Shown piece by piece: positions 8,340 to 16,341 of a DNA stretch of 64,000 nt. This DNA is from Thalassospira sp. GTDB lineage: Bacteria > Pseudomonadota > Alphaproteobacteria > Rhodospirillales > Thalassospiraceae. Position numbers and translations under genes: made by a program. A model generated the notes under the pieces. That model had not been told where the DNA came from. It saw only the letters and a list, made by a program, of their open reading frames with translations, and searched no databases. The stretch is from positions 24,512-88,511 of the forward strand of contig NZ_PAQR01000003.1 of NCBI RefSeq assembly GCF_002709775.1. The letters run 5' to 3'. How positions within the stretch are numbered: the stretch's first letter is position 1; each line of letters opens with the position of its first letter.

Positions 8340-9938
8340 TCAGACGCCGATTGCCATACCATCGCTGCGCGGATCATGCGCCCCGTCGACAAAACCATCC
8401 TGATCAATGCGAATGATCCCGGCCTGACCGGCCAGCGCGCTTTGCGGCTCAATCGCGCGCAGGACATGACCGCGTGCGGCCAGTTCATCAAACACATCAT
8501 CACCGGCATCAACTTCAAGCTTCAGGCTGTCATTGGTATCGGAAAACGTCTTGCCCAGCAGGAAGCGGGGTTTGGTAAGGGCGTCCAGCGGTGACAGGCC
8601 AAAATCAAGCATGCGGGTGAGCAACATGGCAAGGGTTTGTGGTTGCCCATCAGCGCCTTGCGTTCCGTACAGCAAATGCGGCTTGCCGTCCTTGAGTGCC
8701 AGGCCGGGATTGAGCGTATAGAACGGCAGCTTGCCCGGTGCGAAGGCATTCGGATGGTTGGGATCGGTGCTAAATGCGGCCCCGCGATTTTGCCAGACAA
8801 TGCCGGTATCGCCCGCGACAACCCCGCTGCCCCAATCGAAATAGGTGCTTTGCAGGACACTGGCGCAATTGCCATTAGCATCCTTGGCGGCAAGAAAGAC
8901 CGTGTCGCCATGGCGGAAGGGATGGGGCCAATCAAGCGCCTTGGTAGTTGAGATGTCTTTGGCATCGGCTGCCAAGGCGGCTTGATCGAGAAGGGCTGTG
9001 AAATCAGTGCTGGTGAAGTCAGGATCGGCAATCTGGTCGCGTTTCAAAAACGCGCGTTTGATGGCCTCGACCACCAGATGATAATGTTCGGCTGTGCCTT
9101 CGGCCCAGTTCTTTGCACCCAGTTCGCGCAAGACACCCATGGTCATCAGGGTTGCCAGACCCTGCGTCGGGGCAGGCGGGGCGAACAAGGTGACATCCCC
9201 ATAGTCAAGCGACACCGCATCGACCGTTCGGGTACGGGTTTTCGCCAGATCCGCCTTGGTGATCGGGGAGCCGACGGCAGACAGGCCTTTGACAATCTGG
9301 TCGGCAAGGTCACCTTCGTAAAAGTCACGTGCGCCAAATTCGGCAATACGTTTCAGGCTGCTGGCCAGTTGCGGCTGGCGGAAGATTTCACCGGCATGGG
9401 GCATGCGCGCATTCGGGGTGAAAATCTCCATGAAGCCCGGCCAGTTGGCGATTTCTTCCTTGCGGAAATCAAGCCAGAAGCACTGCGACGGGCTGATGGA
9501 AAAGCCGTGCTTGGCCAGATCAATCGCGGGCGTGATCAGGTCTGCCAGGCTTTTGCGCCCACCCCAGTGTTTTGCCGAGTGATCGAGCGCATGTTGCCAG
9601 GAATCCACCGTGCAGGCGGTGGTCAGGGTCGAGCCCGGACCGCGAAGCGGGATCGGTTTGTTGGCGGTAAAGGTCTCCGCACCGTTTTCTGCTGCCTGAC
9701 CGATACCGAGGAAAGATTGCACCTTGCCGCTGTTATCGGAAACCATCCAGACCGCATCGCCGCCAATGCCGCAGAAATGCGGATAGGTCACCGCCAGAAC
9801 AGAGGCTGTGGCAACCACGGCCTCGATTGCGGTGCCGCCATCGCGCAGGACTTTGGCCCCGGCTTCGCTGGCAGCGGTGCTTGGGCTTGTGACCATGGCG
9901 CGGTATTTTGAGGCAGTCTGGTCTTCGATCATAGGCAT
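8340..9938 (-). CDS. gamma-glutamyltransferase family protein, no signal peptide
   Basis: An Ntn-hydrolase of the gamma-glutamyltranspeptidase family, 532 residues from the ATG at 9938; a TTG at 9968 would add 10. The N-terminal domain has TYPHFCGIGGDAVWMV and LRGPGSTLTT. The expected autocleavage Thr is near residue 346 in HGDTVFLAAKDANGNCAS, splitting the protein into large and small subunits. No signal peptide is visible, unlike periplasmic Ggt, so it is probably cytoplasmic and closer to the hydrolase-like or cephalosporin-acylase-like branch. It is divergent from a GntR regulator, with a palindromic operator candidate between them. Gamma-glutamyl amides or peptides brought in by a neighbouring importer are plausible substrates. 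This is inference. Confidence 0.85.
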   Translation of the reverse strand: MPMIEDQTASKYRAMVTSPSTAASEAGAKVLRDGGTAIEAVVATASVLAVTYPHFCGIGGDAVWMVSDNSGKVQSFLGIGQAAENGAETFTANKPIPLRGPGSTLTTACTVDSWQHALDHSAKHWGGRKSLADLITPAIDLAKHGFSISPSQCFWLDFRKEEIANWPGFMEIFTPNARMPHAGEIFRQPQLASSLKRIAEFGARDFYEGDLADQIVKGLSAVGSPITKADLAKTRTRTVDAVSLDYGDVTLFAPPAPTQGLATLMTMGVLRELGAKNWAEGTAEHYHLVVEAIKRAFLKRDQIADPDFTSTDFTALLDQAALAADAKDISTTKALDWPHPFRHGDTVFLAAKDANGNCASVLQSTYFDWGSGVVAGDTGIVWQNRGAAFSTDPNHPNAFAPGKLPFYTLNPGLALKDGKPHLLYGTQGADGQPQTLAMLLTRMLDFGLSPLDALTKPRFLLGKTFSDTNDSLKLEVDAGDDVFDELAARGHVLRAIEPQSALAGQAGIIRIDQDGFVDGAHDPRSDGMAIGV

Positions 9939-10004
9939 GGGTCTTTCAGCCAGGATGGTTGATTTCAAATGGTTTCGGGCTTTGCGTGCATCGGTTGTGG
10001 CGAA

Positions 10005-10016
10005 ATTGCATGCAAT
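10005..10016. promoter_or_regulatory. candidate GntR/FCD operator, perfect palindrome ATTGCATGCAAT
   Basis: A perfect 12-base palindrome lies in the gap between the divergent gamma-glutamyltransferase gene and the GntR gene. The identical 12-mer recurs at 11411-11422 upstream of the second ABC operon. FCD-type GntR regulators bind short palindromes of this size, so autoregulation and shared control are likely. Confidence 0.72.
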
Positions 10017-10072
10017 CCTTTATACAAGCGCAAGAGATAAACAGATCCAAACAAGAAACTCGGCGGGCAGGG

Positions 10073-10786
10073 ATGAAAGCAGCGGACAAGGCAAAGCATC
10101 GCACAGACATGATCAGTTCGGCATTGCGTTCGGCAATTCTCGAACGTGTTCTGATGCCCGGCATGAAGCTGCCTGAGGATTCCCTGGGCGAGCGGTTTGG
10201 TGTCAGCCGAACCCTTATTCGCCAGTCGCTTGAAAGGCTTGCCGCTGAAGGGCTGGTCGAGTTGCGTCGAAACAAGGGCGCGATGGTCGCAAGGCCCAGC
10301 CTTGAAGAGGCCCGCGATTTGTTTGAGCTGCGCACCCAGATCGAAGACCTTGTCATTAGCCGGGTGGTCAAGAATATGAGCCCGGAAATTCTTGGCGAGC
10401 TTGAAGCCCACCTTGCCAAAGAAGTCGAAGCCGAACATGCGTCCGAGCCGATTTCGATCCGGCTTGCCACTGAATTCCATATCCTTCTTGCACGCCTTGC
10501 CGGAAGCCCGGTTTTGCTGCGTTATGTCGAGGAAATCGGTTATCGCTGTGGTCTGACTCTGTCGCTTTATGCCCGCCCGCATTCGACCGATTGCGGCATT
10601 CAGGAGCATCGCCAGATTATCGATGCCCTGGCCAAGGGGGACGAGGGCACCGCGCGCAAACTGATGCGTCATCACCTGACGGCGGTTGCCGACCGGGCCT
10701 TGTTCCGAACAGAAGAAGGCGGGCCGCTTCTGTATCTTGATGCGCTTGAACCCTATGCCAAAAAGGTGCGTGACGGCGGCGCCTGA
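10073..10786 (+). CDS. GntR family transcriptional regulator, FCD (FadR) subfamily
   Basis: A 237-residue regulator with an N-terminal winged helix (LRSAILERVLMPGMKLPE, then GERFGVSRTLIRQSLERLAA) and an all-helical FCD ligand domain (LFELRTQIEDLVISRVV, EFHILLARLAGSPVLLRYVE and HRQIIDALAKGDEGTARKLM). The ATG at 10073 was chosen because the upstream ATG at 10010 would sit inside the palindromic operator. FCD domains usually bind carboxylates with a metal through His/Asp residues. The shared palindromes suggest it controls the gamma-glutamyltransferase, itself, and the operon from 11596. Confidence 0.9.
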   Translation: MKAADKAKHRTDMISSALRSAILERVLMPGMKLPEDSLGERFGVSRTLIRQSLERLAAEGLVELRRNKGAMVARPSLEEARDLFELRTQIEDLVISRVVKNMSPEILGELEAHLAKEVEAEHASEPISIRLATEFHILLARLAGSPVLLRYVEEIGYRCGLTLSLYARPHSTDCGIQEHRQIIDALAKGDEGTARKLMRHHLTAVADRALFRTEEGGPLLYLDALEPYAKKVRDGGA

Positions 10787-10899
10787 GCCGGGCTCGCCAT
10801 CACGCGCAGATTGGCGCGCACGCAGATCAAGGACGGTGCGCGTCATAAACTGATGCCGGGCGTGTCGTCCTGACTGCATGGTTCGGGTTCCTGCGGAAA

Positions 10900-11325
10900 T
10901 CAGGCCTTGATGCCCTTGCGGATCAGAATGCGTTCCGCACTTTCGTTCCAGACATCCATTTTGACGATCTTGCCGTTTTCAATCACGAAACGGTCGATGT
11001 AACGGTTGCCTTCAAACGGGGTGCCGTCCGGCCATTCGCCGTACAGCCAGCCGGTGCTGTAAACAACGGTCTGACCTTTGGTGTGGGCGACATCAAACTG
11101 ACCGAACTTCTTTTTCACCCATTTATAGCGTGCGGCATTGAATGCCGTGGTGCCCGACGGATGGTCGTATTTCTGACCATCGGTAAAGGTGATGACGACA
11201 TCATTGGACATGAAGGTTGCCGCCAGTTCCGGGTCGGGCTTCATGGATGCATCAAGAAAATCACGCACGGTTTGGGCCTCGGGCGGCAAGGTGTCGAGCA
11301 CATTTTCCGTGGTCTGGTCGGTCAT
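10900..11325 (-). CDS. NTF2/SnoaL-like domain protein
   Basis: The 141-residue protein has the cone-shaped NTF2-like layout: an N-terminal helix (PEAQTVRDFLDASMKPD), a DDV-type strand (FMSNDVVITFTDGQ), an aromatic middle (STGWLYGEWPDGTPFEGNRY) and a final strand pair (RFVIENGKIVKMDVWNE). SnoaL-like proteins are small-molecule isomerases, hydrolases or binding proteins, and no catalytic assignment can be made here. It is divergent from the second LIV operon across the DNA carrying the GntR palindromes, so it is likely part of the same pathway. Confidence 0.8.
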   Translation of the reverse strand: MTDQTTENVLDTLPPEAQTVRDFLDASMKPDPELAATFMSNDVVITFTDGQKYDHPSGTTAFNAARYKWVKKKFGQFDVAHTKGQTVVYSTGWLYGEWPDGTPFEGNRYIDRFVIENGKIVKMDVWNESAERILIRKGIKA

Positions 11326-11383
11326 TTGGAAATCCTCTGTTCGCAGGAATTGATCTGTCTACAGCATAAACGGTGTGCATAAA

Positions 11384-11422
11384 ATTTGCATGCATTAATT
11401 TTATGCAAAAATTGCATGCAAT
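11384..11422. promoter_or_regulatory. cluster of GCATGCA operators upstream of the second LIV operon
   Basis: Within 39 bases lie a near-palindrome ATTTGCATGCATT (11384-11396), a TTATGCAA half-site (11401-11408) and the perfect palindrome ATTGCATGCAAT (11411-11422). The last is identical to the site beside the GntR gene. They sit between the divergent NTF2-like gene and the ABC operon, about 80-120 bases upstream of a sigma-54 promoter. Confidence 0.7.
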
Positions 11423-11501
11423 CTGCGTATACATGAGGCAATTGCGGTTTTAAAGATAACAGGAAATATTCTAACTATCTGATTTTTAATGTTTCTGATT
11501 C

Positions 11502-11518
11502 TTGGCACGTCCCTTGCT
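11502..11518 (+). promoter_or_regulatory. sigma-54 (RpoN) promoter, -24/-12
   Basis: The string TTGGCACGTCCCTTGCT matches the RpoN consensus YTGGCACGrNNNTTGCW at all positions except the weakly conserved r. GG is at 11504-11505 and GC at 11516-11517, with the obligatory 10 bases between. Transcription would begin near 11529, about 65 bases before the binding-protein start. It implies an NtrC-like activator and probably nitrogen-responsive uptake. Confidence 0.85.
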
Positions 11519-11595
11519 GCAGTGCGGTGACTATTTGGTGCGCATCACGAATATGCGACGCCGGACGACGCAGTCACATAATCAGGGAGTCTCAC

Positions 11596-12783
11596 ATGCC
11601 TATTTCCTCGCCTTTCCCGAAAATAACACGCCGTGCTGCCCTTCTCGGGGCTGCTGCGGCGCTGATGTTTGCGGCCGCCTTGCCTGCCCATGATGCCCGT
11701 GCAGATGATACCGTGAAGCTTGGCCTTGTTGCCGCGCTGAGCGGTCAGTCGGCCAAATCGGGTGAAGCGATTACCCGTGGTATCACGCTTGCGATTGACA
11801 AGATCAATGCCGAGGGCGGCGTTCTTGGCAAGCCGCTTGAACTCGTTTCGCGTGATGATGAAAGCAACCCGGGCAAGGGTCTGGTTGCTGCCCGTGAACT
11901 GACTCAGCGCGAAGGCGTTGCCGCACTTATCGGTGGTCTTGATACGCCGGTCTCGTTTGCCATCGTGCCTTATGCCAACCAGCAGAAAATTCCGTTCATC
12001 GGTCCGTGGGCTGCTGGTACCGGGATCACTAAAAACGGTGCCGAGGAAAACTATGTCTTCCGCGTTTCCGCCGTTGATGAATATGTCGATGAAGCCATTA
12101 CCGAATATCTGATTGCCAATTACGGTGCCAAGAAGCCGGGCATGATCCTGATTAACAACCCGTGGGGGGAGTCCAACGAGAAGGGCTTGCTCAAGGCGCT
12201 TGAAAAGCGTGGCATGGAACATGCCGGGATTGAGAAGTTTGAATCCAACGACGTTGATGTTGTCCCGCAGCTGACCCGTCTTAAGGAAAACGGTGCGGAC
12301 TCCCTGTTTGTCGTTGCCAACGTTGCCCCGACCGCACAGGTGATCAAGTCTCTTGATCGTATGGGCTGGGATGTTCCGATTTCATCACACTGGGGGCCGG
12401 CCGGTGGCCGCTTCACCGAACTGGCGGGCAAGTCGGGTGAAAAAGTCCACTTCATCCAGACCTATCTGTTCACCGATCCGGCAAACCCGATGTTTGTCAA
12501 ACTTCAGGAGAAATTCCCGGAGATTGAAACCCTTGCCGACGTGACCCCGGCAACGGGCATTGCCAACGCCTATGACGCGACCCTTCTGATTGCAGCGGCG
12601 ATTGAAAAAGCCGGTTCGACCGAAGGTCCGGCCATCCGCGAAGCGATGTACGAGATCAGCGGTGTTGAAGGCATGATCAAAACCTATGACACGCCGTTCA
12701 CCCCGGACGATCAGGATGCGCTTGGTCCGGAAGATTACACCTTCGCGCATTTCGTCGAAGGTCAGATCATTCCGATCAAATAA
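11596..12783 (+). CDS. LIV-type ABC transporter, substrate-binding protein (Tat-exported)
   Basis: A 395-residue type I periplasmic-binding protein. The leader has a twin-arginine motif (ITRRAALLG) and a hydrophobic core, with cleavage near ARA-D at residue 35. The mature start is VKLGLVAALSGQSAKSGEA. The ATG at 11596 was chosen over upstream frame positions because it follows a GGGAG and directly begins the signal. It is the first gene of a four-gene operon under a sigma-54 promoter, followed by a strong hairpin. Ligand: unknown. The neighbouring amidohydrolase and nitrogen-type promoter suggest a nitrogenous compound. Confidence 0.88.
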   Translation: MPISSPFPKITRRAALLGAAAALMFAAALPAHDARADDTVKLGLVAALSGQSAKSGEAITRGITLAIDKINAEGGVLGKPLELVSRDDESNPGKGLVAARELTQREGVAALIGGLDTPVSFAIVPYANQQKIPFIGPWAAGTGITKNGAEENYVFRVSAVDEYVDEAITEYLIANYGAKKPGMILINNPWGESNEKGLLKALEKRGMEHAGIEKFESNDVDVVPQLTRLKENGADSLFVVANVAPTAQVIKSLDRMGWDVPISSHWGPAGGRFTELAGKSGEKVHFIQTYLFTDPANPMFVKLQEKFPEIETLADVTPATGIANAYDATLLIAAAIEKAGSTEGPAIREAMYEISGVEGMIKTYDTPFTPDDQDALGPEDYTFAHFVEGQIIPIK

Positions 12784-12796
12784 GCGATCTATCCAA

Positions 12797-12831
12797 CCCG
12801 AATGGCGTGTTCCCAATGCGCGCCATTCGGG
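12797..12831 (+). terminator. hairpin between binding-protein and permease genes
   Basis: A perfect 11-base stem CCCGAATGGCG / CGCCATTCGGG with a 13-base loop lies 14 bases after the binding-protein stop. No T-run follows. It is likely a 3' stabiliser or partial attenuator, as in the first LIV operon. Confidence 0.7.
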
Positions 12832-12886
12832 GATTTATCCATTTTAATGATGCACTTACGTGCACGGCATAAGCAGGCAACGGGCA

Positions 12887-13762
12887 ATGACGTTATTTAT
12901 CGCAGCTCTGATTACCGGGATCGGTTTGGGCAGTATGTACGGGCTGATCGCGCTTGGTTTTCAGATCACCTATTCGGTGTCCTCAAAGGTCAACTTTGCC
13001 CAAGGATCGATGGTGATGCTGGGCGCTGTTCTGGGCTTTGTGTTCTGCGAACGATACGGTTTTCCCGTCATTGTCGGTTATCCGCTAGCCATTCTGTGCT
13101 GCGGGCTTGCCGGTATTCTTGTCGAGTTTTTCCTTGTCCGCCCCTTTGCCATTCGCAATTCCGAAGCCTGGCTGATGGCGACTGTCGCGGGCGGCATTTT
13201 GCTTGATAACGCGGTCCTGTTTACCTTCGGTAATGAGCCACGCACCCTGCCATCCGCCCTGGTTGGCGAAAGCTGGAATGTGTTTGGCACGGGTGTTTAT
13301 CCGCAACAAATCCTGATCCCGGTTGCCGCAATTGGTGTGGCCCTCGCACTTCATGCCCTGTTCCGTCATACCCGGCAGGGACGTGCGCTTCTGGCTGTTG
13401 TGCAGAACCTTCAGGCGGCCAAGCTGATGGGGATCAACACCACATTGATGGTGACCGGATCCTTTGCCATTTCATCGATGCTCGCCGGTTGTGCCGGGCT
13501 TTTGATTGCGCCGCTGTTTTCGGTACATTCCGATATGGGTACGCTTTTCGGGCTCAAGGCCTTTGCGGTTGCCATTCTGGGCGGCATGACATCGGCCTAT
13601 AGCGTCATGTTGGCAGGCTTTATCTATGGTCTGGTCGAGGCCGGTGTGACCACCTATCTCGGATCATCCTACACCTTCATCGTCGTGTTCGCGCTTGTGA
13701 TCGCGGTTCTGACCGTCAAACCAAGCGGCCTGTTTGGCCGTGCTGCGATCAAGAAGGTCTGA
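12887..13762 (+). CDS. LIV-type ABC transporter permease (LivH-like)
   Basis: A compact 291-residue LivH-type permease: ALITGIGLGSMYGLIALGFQ at the start, SSKVNFAQGSMVMLGA for the usual VNFAHG motif, then GLKAFAVAILGGMTSAYSVM and the ending TVKPSGLFGRAAIKKV. The ATG at 12887 is the first that places the opening helix correctly. The stop TGA overlaps the start of the next gene by one base, so the two are translationally coupled. It should pair with the membrane domain of that fused protein. Confidence 0.9.
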   Translation: MTLFIAALITGIGLGSMYGLIALGFQITYSVSSKVNFAQGSMVMLGAVLGFVFCERYGFPVIVGYPLAILCCGLAGILVEFFLVRPFAIRNSEAWLMATVAGGILLDNAVLFTFGNEPRTLPSALVGESWNVFGTGVYPQQILIPVAAIGVALALHALFRHTRQGRALLAVVQNLQAAKLMGINTTLMVTGSFAISSMLAGCAGLLIAPLFSVHSDMGTLFGLKAFAVAILGGMTSAYSVMLAGFIYGLVEAGVTTYLGSSYTFIVVFALVIAVLTVKPSGLFGRAAIKKV

Positions 13763-16341
13763 TGATGAAACGCGATATGAAATTCAAAAATCCGATGCCC
13801 AAACTCAATAAACCCGTCGCCCTTGATAGTGTGATCCTGGCGGCCATCATTGCCGGTTTGATCGGGGTGACGATGGCGGGCGGTTATACCCAGTTCGTCA
13901 TCGGCCTTGTCGCCATCACCACGGTTTTGTGCGTGGGGCTGAATGTTTTGTATGGTCTGACCGGACTGGTTTCGCTTGGCCAGGTCGGCTTCTTTGCCAT
14001 TGGCGCCTATGCCAGTGCGATCCTGACCCTGGCCGGGCTTAATTTCTGGATGGCGCTGATTGCGGCAACCGTGATTGCCGGATTGGCGGGCTGTGTTTTG
14101 GCACTGTCGGCTGTGCGGATGGCGGGGCCGTTCCTTGCCATGGTGACGATTGCCTTTGCCTTTATTGTCGAACATGGCGCGATTGAATGGCGGGCGTTGA
14201 CCGGTGGGCAAAACGGCCTTATGGGCTTCCCGATGCCCGAACTGTTTGGCTATATGTTTAGCGAACGTGATCTGGTGATGCTGTGCGTTATTCTGGCCGG
14301 TGTTGCGCTGTTTGCCTTCCGCCGACTGGCGACAAGTGGCTGGGGCATGGCAATGACCAGCATGCGGGACGCGGAAATCGCCGCAAGCTCGCTTGGCTAT
14401 AACGCCTTTGCCGTCAAGGCATCGGGCTTTGCGATTGCGGCCGCCATGGCCGGTCTTGCCGGTGCGCTTTTCGCGCCGCTGATGATGTTTATCGCGCCTT
14501 CGAACTTCCCGCTCAGCCAATCGATCCTGTATCTGTTTGCCGTCATTCTGGGCGGTGCCGGCACGGTTTTGGGCCCGCTGGTGGGGGCATCGGTTTCGGT
14601 ACTGTTGCCGGAACTTCTCGCCGACTTTGCCGAATATCGCCTGCTGATCTTTGGTGCGCTTTTGATCGTCGTGTTGTTGATCGCGCCGCGCGGGATTGTT
14701 GGCGTGATTGAACGCTTCATCCCGCTTGCCAAGCGCGGAGTGACGGCAATCCCGGCAGCCGAAATCGAAGCCGGGCTTAAGGATTACGCCAAATCAGATG
14801 GTCTGGTGGTTGAAAACCTGTCGATTGCCTTTGGCGGGGTGAAGGCGGTAAATTCCGTTTCCTTTACTGCCAAGCCGGGTGATGTCACATCCATCATCGG
14901 TCCGAACGGGGCCGGTAAAACCACCCTTTTGAACATCATCAGCGGTTTCTACAAACCGACCGAAGGAACGGTGCGCATCGGCGATCAGGACATCGCAGGC
15001 AAGCCGACCGATTTTGCCGCGCGTAATGGCATTGCACGCACCTATCAGGCGACCCGTCTGTTTGAAAACATGTCGGTGATCGATAACGTGATTGCCGGTA
15101 TTCCGGTTGGCCGGTTTGGCAAACCGTTCAGCGCAATTGCCTCGGAGGCAAACCGCAACCATGCCGCAGGACTTCTGGCATTTTGTGGTTATCATGGTGA
15201 TATCGATGCCCGTGCCGGTGATCTGCCGCATGTGGACCGCAGGCTTGTTGAAATTGCGCGGTCGCTGGCGACCAAGCCCGGTGTTCTGTTGCTTGATGAA
15301 CCGGCTGCTGGCCTGATGCATGCCGATAAGGTGTCGCTGGCCAAATTGCTGCGCCAGCTGGCCGATGCCGGGATTACGGTGGTGCTGGTCGAACATGACA
15401 TGGAAATGGTCATGGGTATTTCCGATCAGATCCTGGCGGTTGATGCCGGTACTCCGATCATCTTTGATACGCCGCAGGCTGTGCAGAACGACCCGCAGGT
15501 TATCGCTGCTTATCTTGGTGATGGCGAAATGAAAGCCCGCCCGCGCCCGATCCCGTTTGAGGCCGGGGACTCACCAGTCATCGAAACCCTGCGTCTGACT
15601 GCGGGCTATGGTGCCGCCCCGGTTCTGCATTCTATCGACCTTAAAGTCCGTCAGGGCGAAATGGTTGCACTTCTGGGTGCAAACGGTGCGGGTAAATCGA
15701 CCTTCCTGACGGCACTTTCCGGGTTACTGCGCCCCGTAGAAGGCAAGATCGTTATGAATAACGAGTATATCCACGACCTTGCCCCGCATCAGATCGTGGA
15801 ACAAGGTTTGGTTCTGGTGCCTGAGGGCCGTCAGGTGTTCCCGGAACTGACGGTGCGCGAAAACATCGAGCTGGGGGCTTACAAGCAACCCAAGCCGGTC
15901 AGTTCTGAAGAGCTTGAAGCCATCCTCAATCGTTTCCCGCGTTTGCGCGATCGCATCAACAGCCCGGCCGGTCTTCTGTCAGGTGGCGAGCAGCAAATGA
16001 TGGCGATTGCCCGTGGTCTGGTGGCGAAACCCAAGGCGCTGTTGCTTGATGAGCCGTCCCTTGGTCTGGCGCCTGCCATGGTCGAGGAGCTTTATGCCAT
16101 TCTGGGCGAATTGCGCGATGAAGGTGTCACCATCCTTCTGGTCGATCAGATGGCAACCATGGCGCTTTCAGTGGCCGACTACGCCTATGTCCTTGAGCAG
16201 GGGCAGGTAGTTGCCGAAGGCAAGGCATCTGACCTTCGTCAGGATGAACGCCTGATTGCGGCCTATCTCGGCGGTGCCGAACAGGGTGACAAAACCCCAA
16301 AAGACAAAAACCCGGAACAGGGAGCACATGAGAATGCTTGA
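13762..16341 (+). CDS. fused LIV-type permease-ATPase-ATPase (LivM-LivG-LivF in one chain)
   Basis: One uninterrupted 859-residue frame holds three proteins that are normally separate. Residues 1 to about 330 are a LivM-type membrane domain (GLNVLYGLTGLVSLGQVG; VILGGAGTVLGPLVGASVS). Residues about 350-580 are a LivG-type ATPase with Walker A GPNGAGKTT at 380-388 and Walker B VLLLDEPAAGL; its signature is degenerate (LPHVDRRLVEIARSL). Residues about 605-835 are a LivF-type ATPase with Walker A GANGAGKST at 639-647, an intact LLSGGEQQMMAIARGL and LLLDEPSLGLAP. No stop or frameshift separates the parts. The chain would need only the LivH-like partner and the binding protein to form an importer. 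Confidence 0.92.
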   Translation: MMKRDMKFKNPMPKLNKPVALDSVILAAIIAGLIGVTMAGGYTQFVIGLVAITTVLCVGLNVLYGLTGLVSLGQVGFFAIGAYASAILTLAGLNFWMALIAATVIAGLAGCVLALSAVRMAGPFLAMVTIAFAFIVEHGAIEWRALTGGQNGLMGFPMPELFGYMFSERDLVMLCVILAGVALFAFRRLATSGWGMAMTSMRDAEIAASSLGYNAFAVKASGFAIAAAMAGLAGALFAPLMMFIAPSNFPLSQSILYLFAVILGGAGTVLGPLVGASVSVLLPELLADFAEYRLLIFGALLIVVLLIAPRGIVGVIERFIPLAKRGVTAIPAAEIEAGLKDYAKSDGLVVENLSIAFGGVKAVNSVSFTAKPGDVTSIIGPNGAGKTTLLNIISGFYKPTEGTVRIGDQDIAGKPTDFAARNGIARTYQATRLFENMSVIDNVIAGIPVGRFGKPFSAIASEANRNHAAGLLAFCGYHGDIDARAGDLPHVDRRLVEIARSLATKPGVLLLDEPAAGLMHADKVSLAKLLRQLADAGITVVLVEHDMEMVMGISDQILAVDAGTPIIFDTPQAVQNDPQVIAAYLGDGEMKARPRPIPFEAGDSPVIETLRLTAGYGAAPVLHSIDLKVRQGEMVALLGANGAGKSTFLTALSGLLRPVEGKIVMNNEYIHDLAPHQIVEQGLVLVPEGRQVFPELTVRENIELGAYKQPKPVSSEELEAILNRFPRLRDRINSPAGLLSGGEQQMMAIARGLVAKPKALLLDEPSLGLAPAMVEELYAILGELRDEGVTILLVDQMATMALSVADYAYVLEQGQVVAEGKASDLRQDERLIAAYLGGAEQGDKTPKDKNPEQGAHENA

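Noticed and set aside
9959..10072. N-terminal extension of the GntR regulator to the ATG at 10010 or 9959
   Set aside because: The ATG at 10010 lies inside the palindromic operator, and the extension has no helix-turn-helix residues. The start at 10073 gives the normal family length.
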